Origin: an uncultured Clostridium sp.
Lineage (GTDB): Bacteria; Bacillota; Clostridia; Clostridiales; Clostridiaceae
DNA: 64,000 bases
Direction of reading: 5' to 3'
NCBI GenBank assembly: GCA_900543325.1
Contig: UQQU01000003.1
Coordinates: 1-64,000 of the forward strand
The number at the start of each line of letters is the position of its first letter. Position 1 is the first letter of the stretch. Of this stretch, positions 45,264 through 56,022 are shown piece by piece. The notes beneath the pieces were generated by a model. It worked only from the letters and a program-made list of their open reading frames with translations. It ran no database searches and had not been told where the DNA came from. A program made the position numbers and the translations under genes.

Positions 45264-46198
45264 TATTGGTAATGTACCCCTTTCTTTTCAAACTTAAATT
45301 GTAATAATGTAACTATCATCATGATTACAAATAATATAAGTGCTTGAGCACAGGCCATTTCAAATCTACCATTAAAAAATGCTTGTCTATAAATAGAATG
45401 AACAAGAACATTAGTTGAATCCCCTGGCCCTCCTTGTGTTAACAGCTTTATTTGTCCAAACGCTTGGAATGCATTTATTAAATTCATGAATATAACTAAA
45501 AACATTTGTGGTGATACCATAGGTAGTACTATATCTTTAACTTTAGTTAAATAACTTGCTCCATCTATTGATGCACTTTCCATAAGCTCACTTGGTATAT
45601 TTTTTAATCCAGTTAATAAAAATATGAAATTTAATCCTATATTTAACCAAACAGTTACTATTGCAACTGATATTAATGCAAACTTAGAATCTGTTAGCCA
45701 TCCAATTTGTGTACCTAATACATGATTAAGTATTCCATTTGTAGGATGAAATATCATTGTCCATATTACTGCAGCTGGCGCAGATGCTATTGCCATTGGT
45801 AATGAAAACATAAGTTCAAAAACTCTATTTCCTCTTAATTTATTGTTAGCTAATAAAGCTAGTAAAAATCCAATAATTACAGATGGAGCTGCTACCATTA
45901 TCACAAATTTAAAAGTTACAACTATTGAATTATAAAATTCAGGTGAGGTTAAAATTTCTTTGAAATTTTCTAATCCAACAAACTCTTTAATTTGTCCTCT
46001 TATATTAGTGGTAGACATACTCATTACTATTGTTTTTACAAATGGATAAAATACAAATAATCCAAATATAATGAATGCAGGTATTAAATAAAAATAAGGC
46101 TCTAGTTTCCTTTTTAACTCACTTTTGTTTTTTAATGATACTTTTTTGCTTATATCATTACTTTTCATATCTCTTAACTCTAGATATTGTTCTGTCAT
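45263..46198 (-). CDS. ABC importer permease (UgpA-like)
   Basis: 311 residues with a polar N-terminal tail and six helices, EAA-type loop LMESASIDGASYLTKVKDIV. First gene of the five-gene operon (two permeases, binding protein, HAD phosphatase, ugpQ). AAGGAGG lies 6 nt before the ATG. Confidence 0.88.
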   Translation of the reverse strand: MTEQYLELRDMKSNDISKKVSLKNKSELKRKLEPYFYLIPAFIIFGLFVFYPFVKTIVMSMSTTNIRGQIKEFVGLENFKEILTSPEFYNSIVVTFKFVIMVAAPSVIIGFLLALLANNKLRGNRVFELMFSLPMAIASAPAAVIWTMIFHPTNGILNHVLGTQIGWLTDSKFALISVAIVTVWLNIGLNFIFLLTGLKNIPSELMESASIDGASYLTKVKDIVLPMVSPQMFLVIFMNLINAFQAFGQIKLLTQGGPGDSTNVLVHSIYRQAFFNGRFEMACAQALILFVIMMIVTLLQFKFEKKGVHYQ

Positions 46199-46362
46199 AT
46201 TAATCCTCCTTCAAATAACCCTTCTTAATTTAGGATACTTTTCCAACATTAAGGAGATATTACAAGAGAGTTAACTTATTTTAACAACCTATTTCTTTTT
46301 GTTAAAATAAATTAACTTAGAATAATAAAATTCTTCAAATTAATAAACATTCCACATATAAG

Positions 46363-46392
46363 AAAAAGCTGCTCTTTCGAACAGCTTTAAAA
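46363..46392 (-). terminator. terminator after bceB
   Basis: AAAGCTG and CAGCTTT pair across a short loop containing TTTCGA, about 20 bp past the bceB stop codon and before the Ugp operon. Confidence 0.7.
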
Positions 46393-46410
46393 TATCTTTT
46401 TCTATTTATT

Positions 46411-48384
46411 TTACTTTATCATTTTCTTTGCATTATTATATGTTGCGATAAAATATCCACCATAAACAACTATAAGGATTAATAAAGTAATCAATATATA
46501 TTTCATCATGCTTCCATTACCTACTATAGACACTACTCCTTGTGAAAACTTTAATCCCACTATAGAGTGAATTATTGCAAGTGCTAAAGGAATCATAAAA
46601 TATATTCCTATTTGAGTAAATAATGATTTATTTATTACCTTCTCATCTACTCCAACCTTCTTAAGTAATTCATATCTATAAACATTATCTGCAGACTCAC
46701 ATAACTGTTGAAGTGCTAAAACCGCTGCTGATGTTATTAAAAAAATAACCCCCATATAAATTGCTAAATATGAAACCATTGCTCCAAGTCCAGCAGTAGT
46801 AGATTCTACTCCCATTTTACTAATATAATAAAGTGAACTATTATCTCCAATGCTATTTGCTTCTACCATTTCTGTAACTTTTTCTTCTGATGATTCTTTA
46901 TCACCTTTATAATTTACATTTAAATAAGTGCTAATAGAATTTAATCCATTAACTAAATTATCATTCACTACAAATGTACAAATATTATTTTTCATAGTTG
47001 AATCATAAGAAATTATATTAAAAACCTGCTTATCTGCTGGAATTAACCTGTTGCCATTAATATTAATCTCCGTTTTATTATCTATAGCTTCTTGTATTGA
47101 TTTTTGTACATCACTTATATCTCCAAAAACTAAATATTCATTTTCTCCTAAAGATACCTCTTCTTTTCCTAATAAATTTAATAAACTATTGAAATCCGAT
47201 AAGCTAATTAAAGTAATGTTTGCATCTGTAAATATTGGATAATAACTACTTCCTTTTTCCATACCTTCTTTAGTTAAAAACTTACTATAAGGTACTTCAC
47301 TATCATAATTTGTATATTCTGCATAATTAGATATACGCTCTAAATTATCTCTTCCTAATAAATTCTCAATATTATCACCATTTAAATTCCATATAGTTCC
47401 GTCAAATTGAGTTAAATCTTCAATATCCTTATTAATACCTCTACTAATTCCTAATCCACTAGATAACGTACATATTGCGACAAATAACATTAGACAAATA
47501 AATGTCATTGATATAAATGTAGTATTAATCTTGCTGTTAATTTGTCTTAAAACAAACATATTTAAATCTTTCAAATAGAATTTTTTATTGCTTTGAATAG
47601 TCTTCAATAAAAATCCTGACAATGAAAAGAAAAATAAAAATGTTCCTATAGATCCTAATAATACAGGTATTCCTATAGTTGTTGGACCTATTACTGCCAC
47701 TCCGTTTTTTAATACTATATAATAAGCTGAACCTATCATTGTAACACTAATTATAAATACTACTACAGATATCCAAATATTTTTAACTCTTAATTTTTCA
47801 TTTTTCCTTGCTGAAGTTAATAAATCTATTAACTTTACTCTTCTTATAATAGAAGAATTAAAAATTAAAACTACTATATAAATTAATCCGAAACATACTG
47901 TTGTCTTTATAAATGCTATTTTAGAAAATACAAAAGTAAAATTAACTAAATTAACTTTAAATAATTGGGCTGTAAATATTGATAATCCTTGAGAAAGTAA
48001 AACTCCTAATCCTATTCCTACAACTAATGAAATAAATCCAATTAACATTGTTTCTACAAATATTAATCTAGAAAGTTGTTTATTTTCCATACCTAAAGTC
48101 ATATAAATTCCAAATTCTTTTTTTCTTCTTTTAATTAAGTAATTATTTGCATATACTATTAAAAATCCTAGAACAAATGAAATAAATACTGAAGCAACTG
48201 CCATAACTATATCTGTCAACTGAAAAGCTGCAGCCTGCATATCATTTAAATCCATCATTACTCGTTGTGACTCAATTGAATTAAAAGTATAAAATATACA
48301 AACCCCAAATACTAATGTTAAAAAATAAATTGTATAATCTTTTAAACTCTTTTTTAAATTTCTTGTAGCTAGCTTAAAATACAT
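46411..48384 (-). CDS. bceB: BceB-type ABC transporter permease (FtsX-like)
   Basis: 657 residues from ATG 48384, preceded by GGAGGTGA; a longer frame upstream lies inside bceA. Ten expected helices: a first FtsX domain (YLIKRRKKEFGIYMTLGMEN), a large extracellular domain (about 310-530) that in this family recognises the antibiotic target complex, and a second FtsX domain. It should confer resistance to peptide antibiotics acting on lipid II-cycle intermediates. Overlaps bceA by 11 bp. Confidence 0.9.
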   Translation of the reverse strand: MYFKLATRNLKKSLKDYTIYFLTLVFGVCIFYTFNSIESQRVMMDLNDMQAAAFQLTDIVMAVASVFISFVLGFLIVYANNYLIKRRKKEFGIYMTLGMENKQLSRLIFVETMLIGFISLVVGIGLGVLLSQGLSIFTAQLFKVNLVNFTFVFSKIAFIKTTVCFGLIYIVVLIFNSSIIRRVKLIDLLTSARKNEKLRVKNIWISVVVFIISVTMIGSAYYIVLKNGVAVIGPTTIGIPVLLGSIGTFLFFFSLSGFLLKTIQSNKKFYLKDLNMFVLRQINSKINTTFISMTFICLMLFVAICTLSSGLGISRGINKDIEDLTQFDGTIWNLNGDNIENLLGRDNLERISNYAEYTNYDSEVPYSKFLTKEGMEKGSSYYPIFTDANITLISLSDFNSLLNLLGKEEVSLGENEYLVFGDISDVQKSIQEAIDNKTEININGNRLIPADKQVFNIISYDSTMKNNICTFVVNDNLVNGLNSISTYLNVNYKGDKESSEEKVTEMVEANSIGDNSSLYYISKMGVESTTAGLGAMVSYLAIYMGVIFLITSAAVLALQQLCESADNVYRYELLKKVGVDEKVINKSLFTQIGIYFMIPLALAIIHSIVGLKFSQGVVSIVGNGSMMKYILITLLILIVVYGGYFIATYNNAKKMIK

Positions 48385-49144
48385 CTCTTTGGTCACCTCC
48401 AAGAAGGGTAACAACTTCAATTATCTTATTAAAGAACTCTTTTCTACTATCATTGCCTCTAATTAATTCATTAAAAATCTTACCATCTTTAATAAATAAA
48501 ATTCTACTAGCATAACTTGCTGTAAATGCATCGTGAGTTACCATCATAATAGTTGCCTTTAACTCTGTATTTAAATGATCTAAGCTTTCAAGAAGCATTT
48601 TTGCTGATTTTGAATCTAAAGCTCCAGTTGGTTCATCTGCTAGAATTAATGATGGCTTAGTTATTATTGCTCTTGCACAAGCCACTCTTTGTTTTTGCCC
48701 CCCTGATACCTCATAAGGATATTTATTTAATATTTCTATAATACCTAGTTTACTGGATATCTCTTTAACTCGCATTTCAATCTCTTTATGATTAACTCTT
48801 GAAATAGTTAAAGCTAATGCTATATTTTCATAACATGTTAATGTATCTAAAAGATTAAAATCCTGAAATATAAATCCAAGCTCTTCTCTTCTGAATTTTG
48901 CTATTTTTTTAGAATTTAACTTTGTAATATCATTATTATTTATAAAAATATGTCCACTACTAACCTTATCTATTGTTGATATACAATTTAGTAACGTAGT
49001 TTTACCACTACCTGAAGCTCCCATTACTCCAACAAACTCTCCCTCTTCTACAGTAAAACTAATATTATTAATTGCTTTTGTTATATTGCTTTTGTTACCA
49101 TAGTATTTTTCTATATTATCTACTTTTAAAACTTCATTTCTCAT
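48374..49144 (-). CDS. bceA: BceA-type ABC transporter ATPase
   Basis: 256 residues from ATG 49144, 7 nt after GGAGG; a frame extending to 49216 lacks a site. Walker [11 protein letters not shown]-loop [10 protein letters not shown], signature VSGGQKQR, Walker [13 protein letters not shown], switch His in VTHD. Partner of the BceB-like permease. The BceRS-like regulators lie just beyond a gene on the other strand. Confidence 0.92.
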   Translation of the reverse strand: MRNEVLKVDNIEKYYGNKSNITKAINNISFTVEEGEFVGVMGASGSGKTTLLNCISTIDKVSSGHIFINNNDITKLNSKKIAKFRREELGFIFQDFNLLDTLTCYENIALALTISRVNHKEIEMRVKEISSKLGIIEILNKYPYEVSGGQKQRVACARAIITKPSLILADEPTGALDSKSAKMLLESLDHLNTELKATIMMVTHDAFTASYASRILFIKDGKIFNELIRGNDSRKEFFNKIIEVVTLLGGDQRDVF

Positions 49145-49322
49145 ATTAACCTCCAAAATAATTTTATAACTTATATTTTTAAGCTCTCTCTTGCCATATT
49201 TCAATTTTACAATCACTATTCTCTACTATCCATAGAACTATATAACATAAACCTTACACTTTTGTTATATATAATATAATAGTTATTAATAAATAATTAT
49301 TATCTATAATGAGGTGACTTAT

Positions 49323-49727
49323 ATGAAAAGACTATTTAATTTATCATTCTTTTATTTAATTCTAGGACTAGCATTAGGTGTATTTTTTAGGGAATTTACT
49401 AAACTTAATGATTTTAGTGGTGCTACAACATTAAATGTTGCACATACACATACTTTAGTGTTAGGATTTATATTCTTCTTAGTTATAGTTATTTTAGAGA
49501 AAGTATTTACTATTTCAAATATTAAATACTTTAATATTTGGCTTATAACTTATAATATTGGCTTATTATCTTTAATTTCTACTTTAGTAGCTCGTGGAAT
49601 ATTAGAGATATTAAATAAAGACTTTGCAGGACTTCCTCATATTGCAGGAACTTCTCATGCCATTTTAGGTTTATCACTTATTTGGTTGATGATAATATTA
49701 AAAAAATCAATATTTACTAATAAATAG
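49323..49727 (+). CDS. DUF2871 membrane protein
   Basis: 134 residues from ATG 49323; the in-frame GTG 9 bp upstream is part of the GAGGTGA ribosome site. Four helices with AHTHTLVLGF and AGTSHAILGLSLIW, repeated His motifs typical of the family and reminiscent of haem or copper sites in oxidase-like proteins (inference). It sits alone on the plus strand inside a module otherwise transcribed the other way. Function unknown. Confidence 0.82.
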   Translation: MKRLFNLSFFYLILGLALGVFFREFTKLNDFSGATTLNVAHTHTLVLGFIFFLVIVILEKVFTISNIKYFNIWLITYNIGLLSLISTLVARGILEILNKDFAGLPHIAGTSHAILGLSLIWLMIILKKSIFTNK

Positions 49728-49733
49728 TTGAAA

Positions 49734-49777
49734 AAAATAACCCATAACAAAGATAAAATGTTATGGGTTATTTTTTA
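49734..49777. terminator. bidirectional terminator
   Basis: AAAAAATAACCCATAACA and its exact complement form an 18-bp stem with a 9-nt loop between two convergent genes. Confidence 0.9.
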
Positions 49778-49791
49778 TATAAAATTACTTA

Positions 49792-50802
49792 TTAAAACTT
49801 CAACATATCATTTATAGGAAATAATATAGAAACTTCCGTTCCTTCATTTTCTCTTGATCTAATGCTTATTCCTAATCCTAATTTATCACAAAGCTTTTTA
49901 CATAAATATAATCCCATTCCCGTGGACTTTCCAAACCTTCTACCATTCTCACCTGTATATCCTTTTTCAAAAGATTTAATTACACACTTTTCATCCATTC
50001 CAATTCCATTATCACATATTTTTAAAATTACATCATTGTCTATATTTTCGCTATATATCTTTAAAATACTTTCTTTTTTATCCATATATTTAATACTATT
50101 ACTTATAATTTGACTTAAAATAAATTCTATCCATTTGCTATCACAATAAACTAACTTATCTACATCCTTAATATCAATCTTAATTTTCTTTTCTATTAAA
50201 ATATTAGCATTTCTTCTAATTACAGAATTAATAGAATCTTTTAAATTAATTTCTTTAATTAAATAATCTTTTTCTACTGCATTACTTCTTGCATAAAATA
50301 GAACCTGTTCTATATAATTCTCTACTTTTGATACTTCATCACCAATACTTTCAGTAATTTCATTTTCATTATTTTCTATAATTAATTTACAAGTTGCTAT
50401 AGGAGTTTTTATTTCATGAACCCATAGTTCTAAATATTCTTTATAATCAGTACTATTTCTTACAGCTTCACTTATATCATCCTTCATTGATTTTGTTGCT
50501 TGCTCTATAACTTCAAATAAAATTTTACCTTCAAAAAAATCACCTTCACTAGCAACATCACCAATAAAATACTTCTTATCTAATTCATCTAATTTTTTTA
50601 ATAAACTATTGTAATATTTCCTTTTTCTTAAATAATCATAAATAAAAAAAGATATACTAGCTAAAAAATTTAAAATGCATATTAAAATAATTGCATAGGA
50701 AGATACATTTAATCCAAACAATAAATAAGATGTAATAATTAAAACAATTATATTAATTATTATAAATATAACTTTTTCCTTAAAATAATCTAAAAAGCTC
50801 AT
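49792..50802 (-). CDS. bceS: BceS-like intramembrane-sensing histidine kinase
   Basis: 336 residues. Two close membrane helices at the N-terminus (about 10-55) with almost no extracellular loop, as in BceS/GraS. The phospho-acceptor His is in LWVHEIKTPIATCKL; the HATPase shows ISNSIKYMDKK, DNGIGMDEK and STGMGLYLC. Such kinases sense flux through the partner BceAB transporter, encoded nearby. Overlaps the regulator gene by 4 bp. Confidence 0.9.
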   Translation of the reverse strand: MSFLDYFKEKVIFIIINIIVLIITSYLLFGLNVSSYAIILICILNFLASISFFIYDYLRKRKYYNSLLKKLDELDKKYFIGDVASEGDFFEGKILFEVIEQATKSMKDDISEAVRNSTDYKEYLELWVHEIKTPIATCKLIIENNENEITESIGDEVSKVENYIEQVLFYARSNAVEKDYLIKEINLKDSINSVIRRNANILIEKKIKIDIKDVDKLVYCDSKWIEFILSQIISNSIKYMDKKESILKIYSENIDNDVILKICDNGIGMDEKCVIKSFEKGYTGENGRRFGKSTGMGLYLCKKLCDKLGLGISIRSRENEGTEVSILFPINDMLKF

Positions 50803-51491
50803 ATTAAAATATACCCTTGACCCCTCTTGGTTTGAAGATAATCTGACGCACCTATTTCCTCTAATTTTTTTCTTAATCTATTTATATTAACGGTTAATGT
50901 ATTATCATCTACAAACTCATCATTTTGCCATAAAGATTTCATTAGCTCATTTCTAGATACAATTTTTTCTTTATTTTTAATTAATGTGTAAAGAATCCTA
51001 CTTTCATTCTTAGTTAATTCTATTTTGTTATTATTAAATTCCATTTCACTAGTAGACATATTATATTTAAGTCCATTAAATTCAAAAACCTCTAAATCTA
51101 TATTTTGATATGTTCTTCTAAGTAATGATGAAATTCTTGCTAATAAAATCTGAGTATTATAGGGCTTAGTAACAAAATCATCTGCCCCTAAGTTCATACT
51201 CATAAGCTCATCTATCTCACTATTTCTACTTGTAACTACTATTATTGGAACATTAGATTTCTTTCTTATTTCTCTACATATATAATAACCATCATAATAA
51301 GGTAAATTAATATCTAACAAAATAATATGTGGATCTGATTTTAATGCAATTTCAACTATATTTTCAAAATCATTTGAATAGCTTGTTTCATATCCATATC
51401 TATTTAAAAATTCACTTAATTCTATTCTTATTTTCTCTTCATCTTCTATAATAAAAATTTTATTATTAATTTTAATTAACCCCTCTATCAC
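50799..51491 (-). CDS. bceR: BceR-like OmpR-family response regulator
   Basis: About 225 residues. The receiver domain has FIIEDEEKIR, Asp in HIILLDINLPYYDG and Lys in VTKPYN; the winged helix (about 135-228) ends YLQTKRGQGYILI. The start is unusual: GTG 51491 lies before the GAGGGG site, while codons properly spaced after that site are ATT (51476 or 51470), giving the family-like start NNKIFIIEDEE. The gene follows the AraC-type gene by 6 bp, so the three regulators may form one operon. Confidence 0.9.
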   Translation of the reverse strand: MIEGLIKINNKIFIIEDEEKIRIELSEFLNRYGYETSYSNDFENIVEIALKSDPHIILLDINLPYYDGYYICREIRKKSNVPIIVVTSRNSEIDELMSMNLGADDFVTKPYNTQILLARISSLLRRTYQNIDLEVFEFNGLKYNMSTSEMEFNNNKIELTKNESRILYTLIKNKEKIVSRNELMKSLWQNDEFVDDNTLTVNINRLRKKLEEIGASDYLQTKRGQGYILI

Positions 51492-51497
51492 TACGAA

Positions 51498-52346
51498 TTA
51501 TCGGAATGATGATGGTGATACTCCATAATATTTTTTAAAAAGTTTACTAAAGTGATATGCATCATTATACCCAACTCTTTTAGCTATAACTTTAATTGGC
51601 AATGAATTATCTTTTAATAGTTCTTCAGCTTTTTCCAACCTTATTTTTATTAAATAATTTATTGGTGAATCACCTATTTCTTCTTTAAATATCTTTGAAA
51701 TATAAACAGGACTTAAATACATATTCTTAGATATCTTATCCAAAGAAATATCATTCATATAATTATCATTCATATAATTTATTATTGACTTAACTATATT
51801 TTGTTTCTCATTTGATTCTAAAGAACAACTATATATATTCTCTTCTACTTTCTCATCATCATCTTCAAGTTCCCTACAAATTATTATTAACAATTTCATT
51901 ACTAAAGATTTAAGTACTAATGGATAACCCATTCTTTTCATCTTTTCTTCTTTAATAATTTCATCACAGCATTTTAAAAATTCACTTCCATGTTTTTTAA
52001 ATTTTAATACAGGACCTACTCCCTTGTTGTCTATATAATTATCTCTTATTTCACTTAATTTAAAATTATTAATTCCTATATGTAATTGAGTATACTTCGA
52101 TCTTTCATTTGGTGTTTCCATATGATACAATCCTGGATTAGATAATAATAAATCTCCCTTATTAAGTATATACTCATTTCCATCAATATAATATTCAACC
52201 TTTCCAGATGTCACAATAGATAACTCTAAAAAATCATGACAGTGATATTTAAAATCATAACTTTTTTTAGTTGCATCAACTACTCCTTGAAATGCAAATA
52301 ATAAATCCGGATTATAATTTTCTGTACATAAACCATATTCAAACAT
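51498..52346 (-). CDS. AraC-family regulator with cupin sensor
   Basis: 282 residues. An N-terminal cupin-like domain (DFKYHCHDFLELSIVTSGKV and GDLLLSNPGLYH) is followed by two helix-turn-helix units at the C-terminus (SLDKISKNMYLSPVYISKIF; IKVIAKRVGYNDAYHFSKLF). It is divergent from the ABC exporter genes at 52498, so it probably regulates them. It may also be cotranscribed with the BceRS-like genes. Confidence 0.88.
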   Translation of the reverse strand: MFEYGLCTENYNPDLLFAFQGVVDATKKSYDFKYHCHDFLELSIVTSGKVEYYIDGNEYILNKGDLLLSNPGLYHMETPNERSKYTQLHIGINNFKLSEIRDNYIDNKGVGPVLKFKKHGSEFLKCCDEIIKEEKMKRMGYPLVLKSLVMKLLIIICRELEDDDEKVEENIYSCSLESNEKQNIVKSIINYMNDNYMNDISLDKISKNMYLSPVYISKIFKEEIGDSPINYLIKIRLEKAEELLKDNSLPIKVIAKRVGYNDAYHFSKLFKKYYGVSPSSFR

Positions 52347-52497
52347 AATTTTCTCCTTATACCATATAACTCCACTTTATTATAACTTTATATAATAATA
52401 TACATCAATAGTTTAAGATATCACATTTCATTTTTGCTCAACAAATAATAATCTATATAAGGAAATTATATTAATTATTTATTCGGAGGTAGCTGAA

Positions 52498-54240
52498 ATG
52501 GAAAGCTTAAAATGGATAATTGGGTATTTAAAAAAACATATTATAAAATACAGTATTTCTTTAATACTAGTATTAGTAACTTCATTACTAAGTATGATAA
52601 ATCCATTTCTTGCTGGCGATATCGTAGACAAGGTATTGAATGGAAATCAAAAAAACATATTAATTCCAATTCTTATTGCTATGCTTGTTGTAGTTATAAT
52701 AAAAGGATTAATAACCTATTTATATCAACTTATTTTCGAACAGGTTTCTCAAGATATTCTTCTTAAAATTAGAGAAGATTTATATGCAAAGTTATTAAAA
52801 TTAGATTTCGATTATTACAATAATACAAAAACTGGTGATATCATGGCTAGAATGACAGGTGATACTGATTCTCTTCGTCACTTTATAGCTTGGGTAGTTT
52901 ATAATATTCTATCAAATGTCAGTGTATTTATATTTGCAATTATATCAATGGCATATGTTAATTTACCATTAACACTATTTATGATATCAATCTGCCCTAT
53001 AATTGCTATACTTACTGTAAAAATGGGAATAAAAATTTCTCCAACTTTTTATAACATAAGAGAAGCTTATTCTAGATTAAATTCTGTTACTCAAGAAAAT
53101 ATTAGTGGTAATAGAGTTGTTAAGGCATTTAGCCGTGAGGACTTTGAAATAAAGAAATTTGATAATGAAAATTTAAATTATAAAAACAGAAACTTAGATA
53201 CTACAAATATTATAGGAAAATACATGCCTATACTTGAATTTCTATCAAGCTTTTTATCTATAATAATGATACTTGTTGGTGGAATATTAGTAATTAATAA
53301 ATCTATGACCTTAGGTGATTTAGTAGTATTCAATGGATTAATTTGGGCATTAAATAATCCTATGAGAATGGCTGGATATTTAATAAATGATACTGAAAGA
53401 TTTATTGCTTCTTCTATTAAAATAAGGGAACTTTTAAATACTGAATCATCTATTAAAGATCCTGAAGCTCCAATAAAGCCTGAAAGAATCCGTGGTGATA
53501 TATTATTTGACAATGTTTCTTTCAGTTATGGTGATACTACTGCATTAAAGAATATTTCCTTTGAAGCTAAAAGAGGACAAACTATTGGAATTATAGGACC
53601 TACTGGCTCTGGAAAATCTAGCTTAGTTAACTTAATCTGCAGATTCTACGATGCTACTGAAGGAGAAATTTATATAGATAATATTCCAATTAAAGATTTA
53701 AACATAAAACACCTTAGATCTTCCATCGGTATGGCAATGCAAGATATATTCTTATTTTCAGACACAATCGAAGGAAACATTGCTTACGGTTGCCCTTCTG
53801 TATCATTAGAGCAAATTAAAGATATAGCTAAACTTTCAGAAGCCCATAACTTTATATCTGAAATGCCTGAAGGCTATGACACTATTGTTGGTGAACGCGG
53901 TGTAGGTTTATCTGGTGGACAAAGACAAAGAATTTCTTTAGCTAGAGCACTTATTACAAATCCTTCAATATTAATTTTAGATGATACAACATCTGCAGTT
54001 GATATGGAAACTGAATTTAAAATTCAACAAGAAGTAAATTTAAATAATCCAAATAGAACTAACTTTATAATAGCTCATAGAATATCTTCTGTTAAATCAG
54101 CTGATTTAATTTTAGTTCTTGAAAATGGACGAATCATTGAAAGTGGTACTCATGATTCATTAGTTAAAAATAAAGGTTATTATTATGAAGTTTATAAAAC
54201 TCAATTTGGAGACTTTAATGTATCTAAGGAGGCGATTTAA
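52498..54240 (+). CDS. heterodimeric ABC exporter, subunit with degenerate Walker B
   Basis: 580 residues, six-helix membrane domain (1-310) and nucleotide-binding domain (335-575). Walker A is GPTGSGKSS, signature LSGGQRQ, but Walker B reads ILILDDTTSAVD, with Asp in place of the catalytic Glu. The partner gene starts one base after this stop. Asymmetric pairs like this (BmrCD, TM287/288) export drugs or lipids. GGAGG precedes the ATG. Confidence 0.92.
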   Translation: MESLKWIIGYLKKHIIKYSISLILVLVTSLLSMINPFLAGDIVDKVLNGNQKNILIPILIAMLVVVIIKGLITYLYQLIFEQVSQDILLKIREDLYAKLLKLDFDYYNNTKTGDIMARMTGDTDSLRHFIAWVVYNILSNVSVFIFAIISMAYVNLPLTLFMISICPIIAILTVKMGIKISPTFYNIREAYSRLNSVTQENISGNRVVKAFSREDFEIKKFDNENLNYKNRNLDTTNIIGKYMPILEFLSSFLSIIMILVGGILVINKSMTLGDLVVFNGLIWALNNPMRMAGYLINDTERFIASSIKIRELLNTESSIKDPEAPIKPERIRGDILFDNVSFSYGDTTALKNISFEAKRGQTIGIIGPTGSGKSSLVNLICRFYDATEGEIYIDNIPIKDLNIKHLRSSIGMAMQDIFLFSDTIEGNIAYGCPSVSLEQIKDIAKLSEAHNFISEMPEGYDTIVGERGVGLSGGQRQRISLARALITNPSILILDDTTSAVDMETEFKIQQEVNLNNPNRTNFIIAHRISSVKSADLILVLENGRIIESGTHDSLVKNKGYYYEVYKTQFGDFNVSKEAI

Positions 54241-56022
54241 ATGGCTAGAAATAAATATGATATAGATGAAGAATTACAAGAAGGGTTTAACATTTCTCAT
54301 CTTAAAAGACTTATAAGATATATGAAACCCTACAAAAATAAAGTTATACTTTCTGTAACTTTAATGATAATCTCAAGCTTTGTTTCTTTACTTGGACCAT
54401 ATTTAATAAAAATTGCATTAGATGATATTATTCCATCAGGAAACTTAGTAAATTTAACAATATTGTCAGTTATTTATGCTCTATCCCTTATATTGGTTAG
54501 TGCTTTTATGAAACAACGTATAATAACAATGGGTAAAGTTGGCCAAGATATTTTAGTTGATATGAGAAAGGACTTATTTGTTAATCTACAAACATTACCA
54601 TTTAGTTACTACGATAGTAGACCTCACGGGAAAATATTAGTTAGAGTTGTAAACTATATAAATTCACTAAGTGATTTATTATCTAATGGTTTTGTTAATT
54701 TAATAGCTGATACTGTTACTTTAATAATTACCGTAATATTTATGTTTGTTTTAGATTATAGATTAGCTCTTGTTAGCTTACTAGGTTTACCTTTACTTAT
54801 GACAGTTATAATGTCTATAAAAAAAGCTCAAAGAAGAGCTCATCAAAAACTTAGCTCAAAGCAATCAAATATGAATGCTTATGTTCATGAAAGTATAAAT
54901 GGAATAAAAGTAACTCAATCCTTTTCTAGAGAAGAAGAAAATATGCGTATCTATAAAGATGTTTGTAAACAATATAGTGATGCATGGATGGACTCTGTTA
55001 AATTAAACTTTTTAGTCTGGCCATCTATTGATATTATTTCCGTTGCATCTGTTGCTCTAATTTACCTTTTTGGTATTTTAGTATTTGATTCTTCTATTAA
55101 AGTAGGAGTATTGGTTGCCTTTATAGGATATGTTTGGAGATTCTGGGCTCCTATAACTAATATCGGTAACTTCTATAATACTATTATTAATGCTATGGCC
55201 TATCTTGAAAGAATATTTGAAACAATGGATGAAAAACCTTTAATTCATGATAAGGTAGGTGCTACTATACTTCCCCCTATAGAAGGTCACGTAGAGTTTA
55301 AAGATGTAACATTTATGTATGAAGAAGATAATCCTATATTAAAAAATATAAATATTAATATACAAAGTGGAGAATCCATCGCTTTAGTTGGTCCTACTGG
55401 CGCTGGTAAAAGTACTATTGTAAGCTTAATAAGTAGATTCTATGACATAAATGAAGGACAAATTTTAATTGATGGTATTGATATACGTGACGTAACTCTA
55501 AAATCACTTAGAGAACAAATGGGAATAATGCTTCAGGATTCATTTATATTCTCTGGAACAATAATGGATAATATACGTTATGGTAATCTTGAAGCTACTG
55601 ATGAGGAAGTAATTGCTGCTGCTAAAGTTGTTAGAGCTCATGATTTTATAATGGAGTTTGAAAATGGCTATTATACAGAAGTAAATGAAAGAGGCAGTCG
55701 TCTATCTGTTGGACAAAGACAACTTATATCCTTTGCTAGAGCCTTACTTGCAGATCCTAAAATACTAATTTTAGATGAAGCTACTTCTAGTATAGATACC
55801 CAAACTGAACTTCTTCTTCAAAAAGGTCTAGATGAACTTCTTAAGGGAAGAACTTCATTTATAATTGCACATAGATTATCAACTATTAAGAACTCTTCTA
55901 GAATTATGTATATAGATAATGGTAGTATTGTTGAATGCGGAACTCACGATGAATTAATGTCACTAAAAGGTCACTACTATAACCTTTACCAATCACAATA
56001 CGCCCTACTAAATGCAGTATAA
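54241..56022 (+). CDS. heterodimeric ABC exporter, catalytic subunit
   Basis: 593 residues, with a membrane domain (about 25-325) and nucleotide-binding domain (350-590). Walker A GPTGAGKST, Walker B ILILDEATSSID with catalytic Glu, switch His in IAHRLS. Its signature is LSVGQRQ rather than LSGGQ. In the dimer the normal Walker B of this subunit faces the normal LSGGQ of the other, leaving one good and one degenerate ATP site. AAGGAGG precedes the ATG. The structured repeat begins with the first base after the stop codon. Confidence 0.92.
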   Translation: MARNKYDIDEELQEGFNISHLKRLIRYMKPYKNKVILSVTLMIISSFVSLLGPYLIKIALDDIIPSGNLVNLTILSVIYALSLILVSAFMKQRIITMGKVGQDILVDMRKDLFVNLQTLPFSYYDSRPHGKILVRVVNYINSLSDLLSNGFVNLIADTVTLIITVIFMFVLDYRLALVSLLGLPLLMTVIMSIKKAQRRAHQKLSSKQSNMNAYVHESINGIKVTQSFSREEENMRIYKDVCKQYSDAWMDSVKLNFLVWPSIDIISVASVALIYLFGILVFDSSIKVGVLVAFIGYVWRFWAPITNIGNFYNTIINAMAYLERIFETMDEKPLIHDKVGATILPPIEGHVEFKDVTFMYEEDNPILKNININIQSGESIALVGPTGAGKSTIVSLISRFYDINEGQILIDGIDIRDVTLKSLREQMGIMLQDSFIFSGTIMDNIRYGNLEATDEEVIAAAKVVRAHDFIMEFENGYYTEVNERGSRLSVGQRQLISFARALLADPKILILDEATSSIDTQTELLLQKGLDELLKGRTSFIIAHRLSTIKNSSRIMYIDNGSIVECGTHDELMSLKGHYYNLYQSQYALLNAV

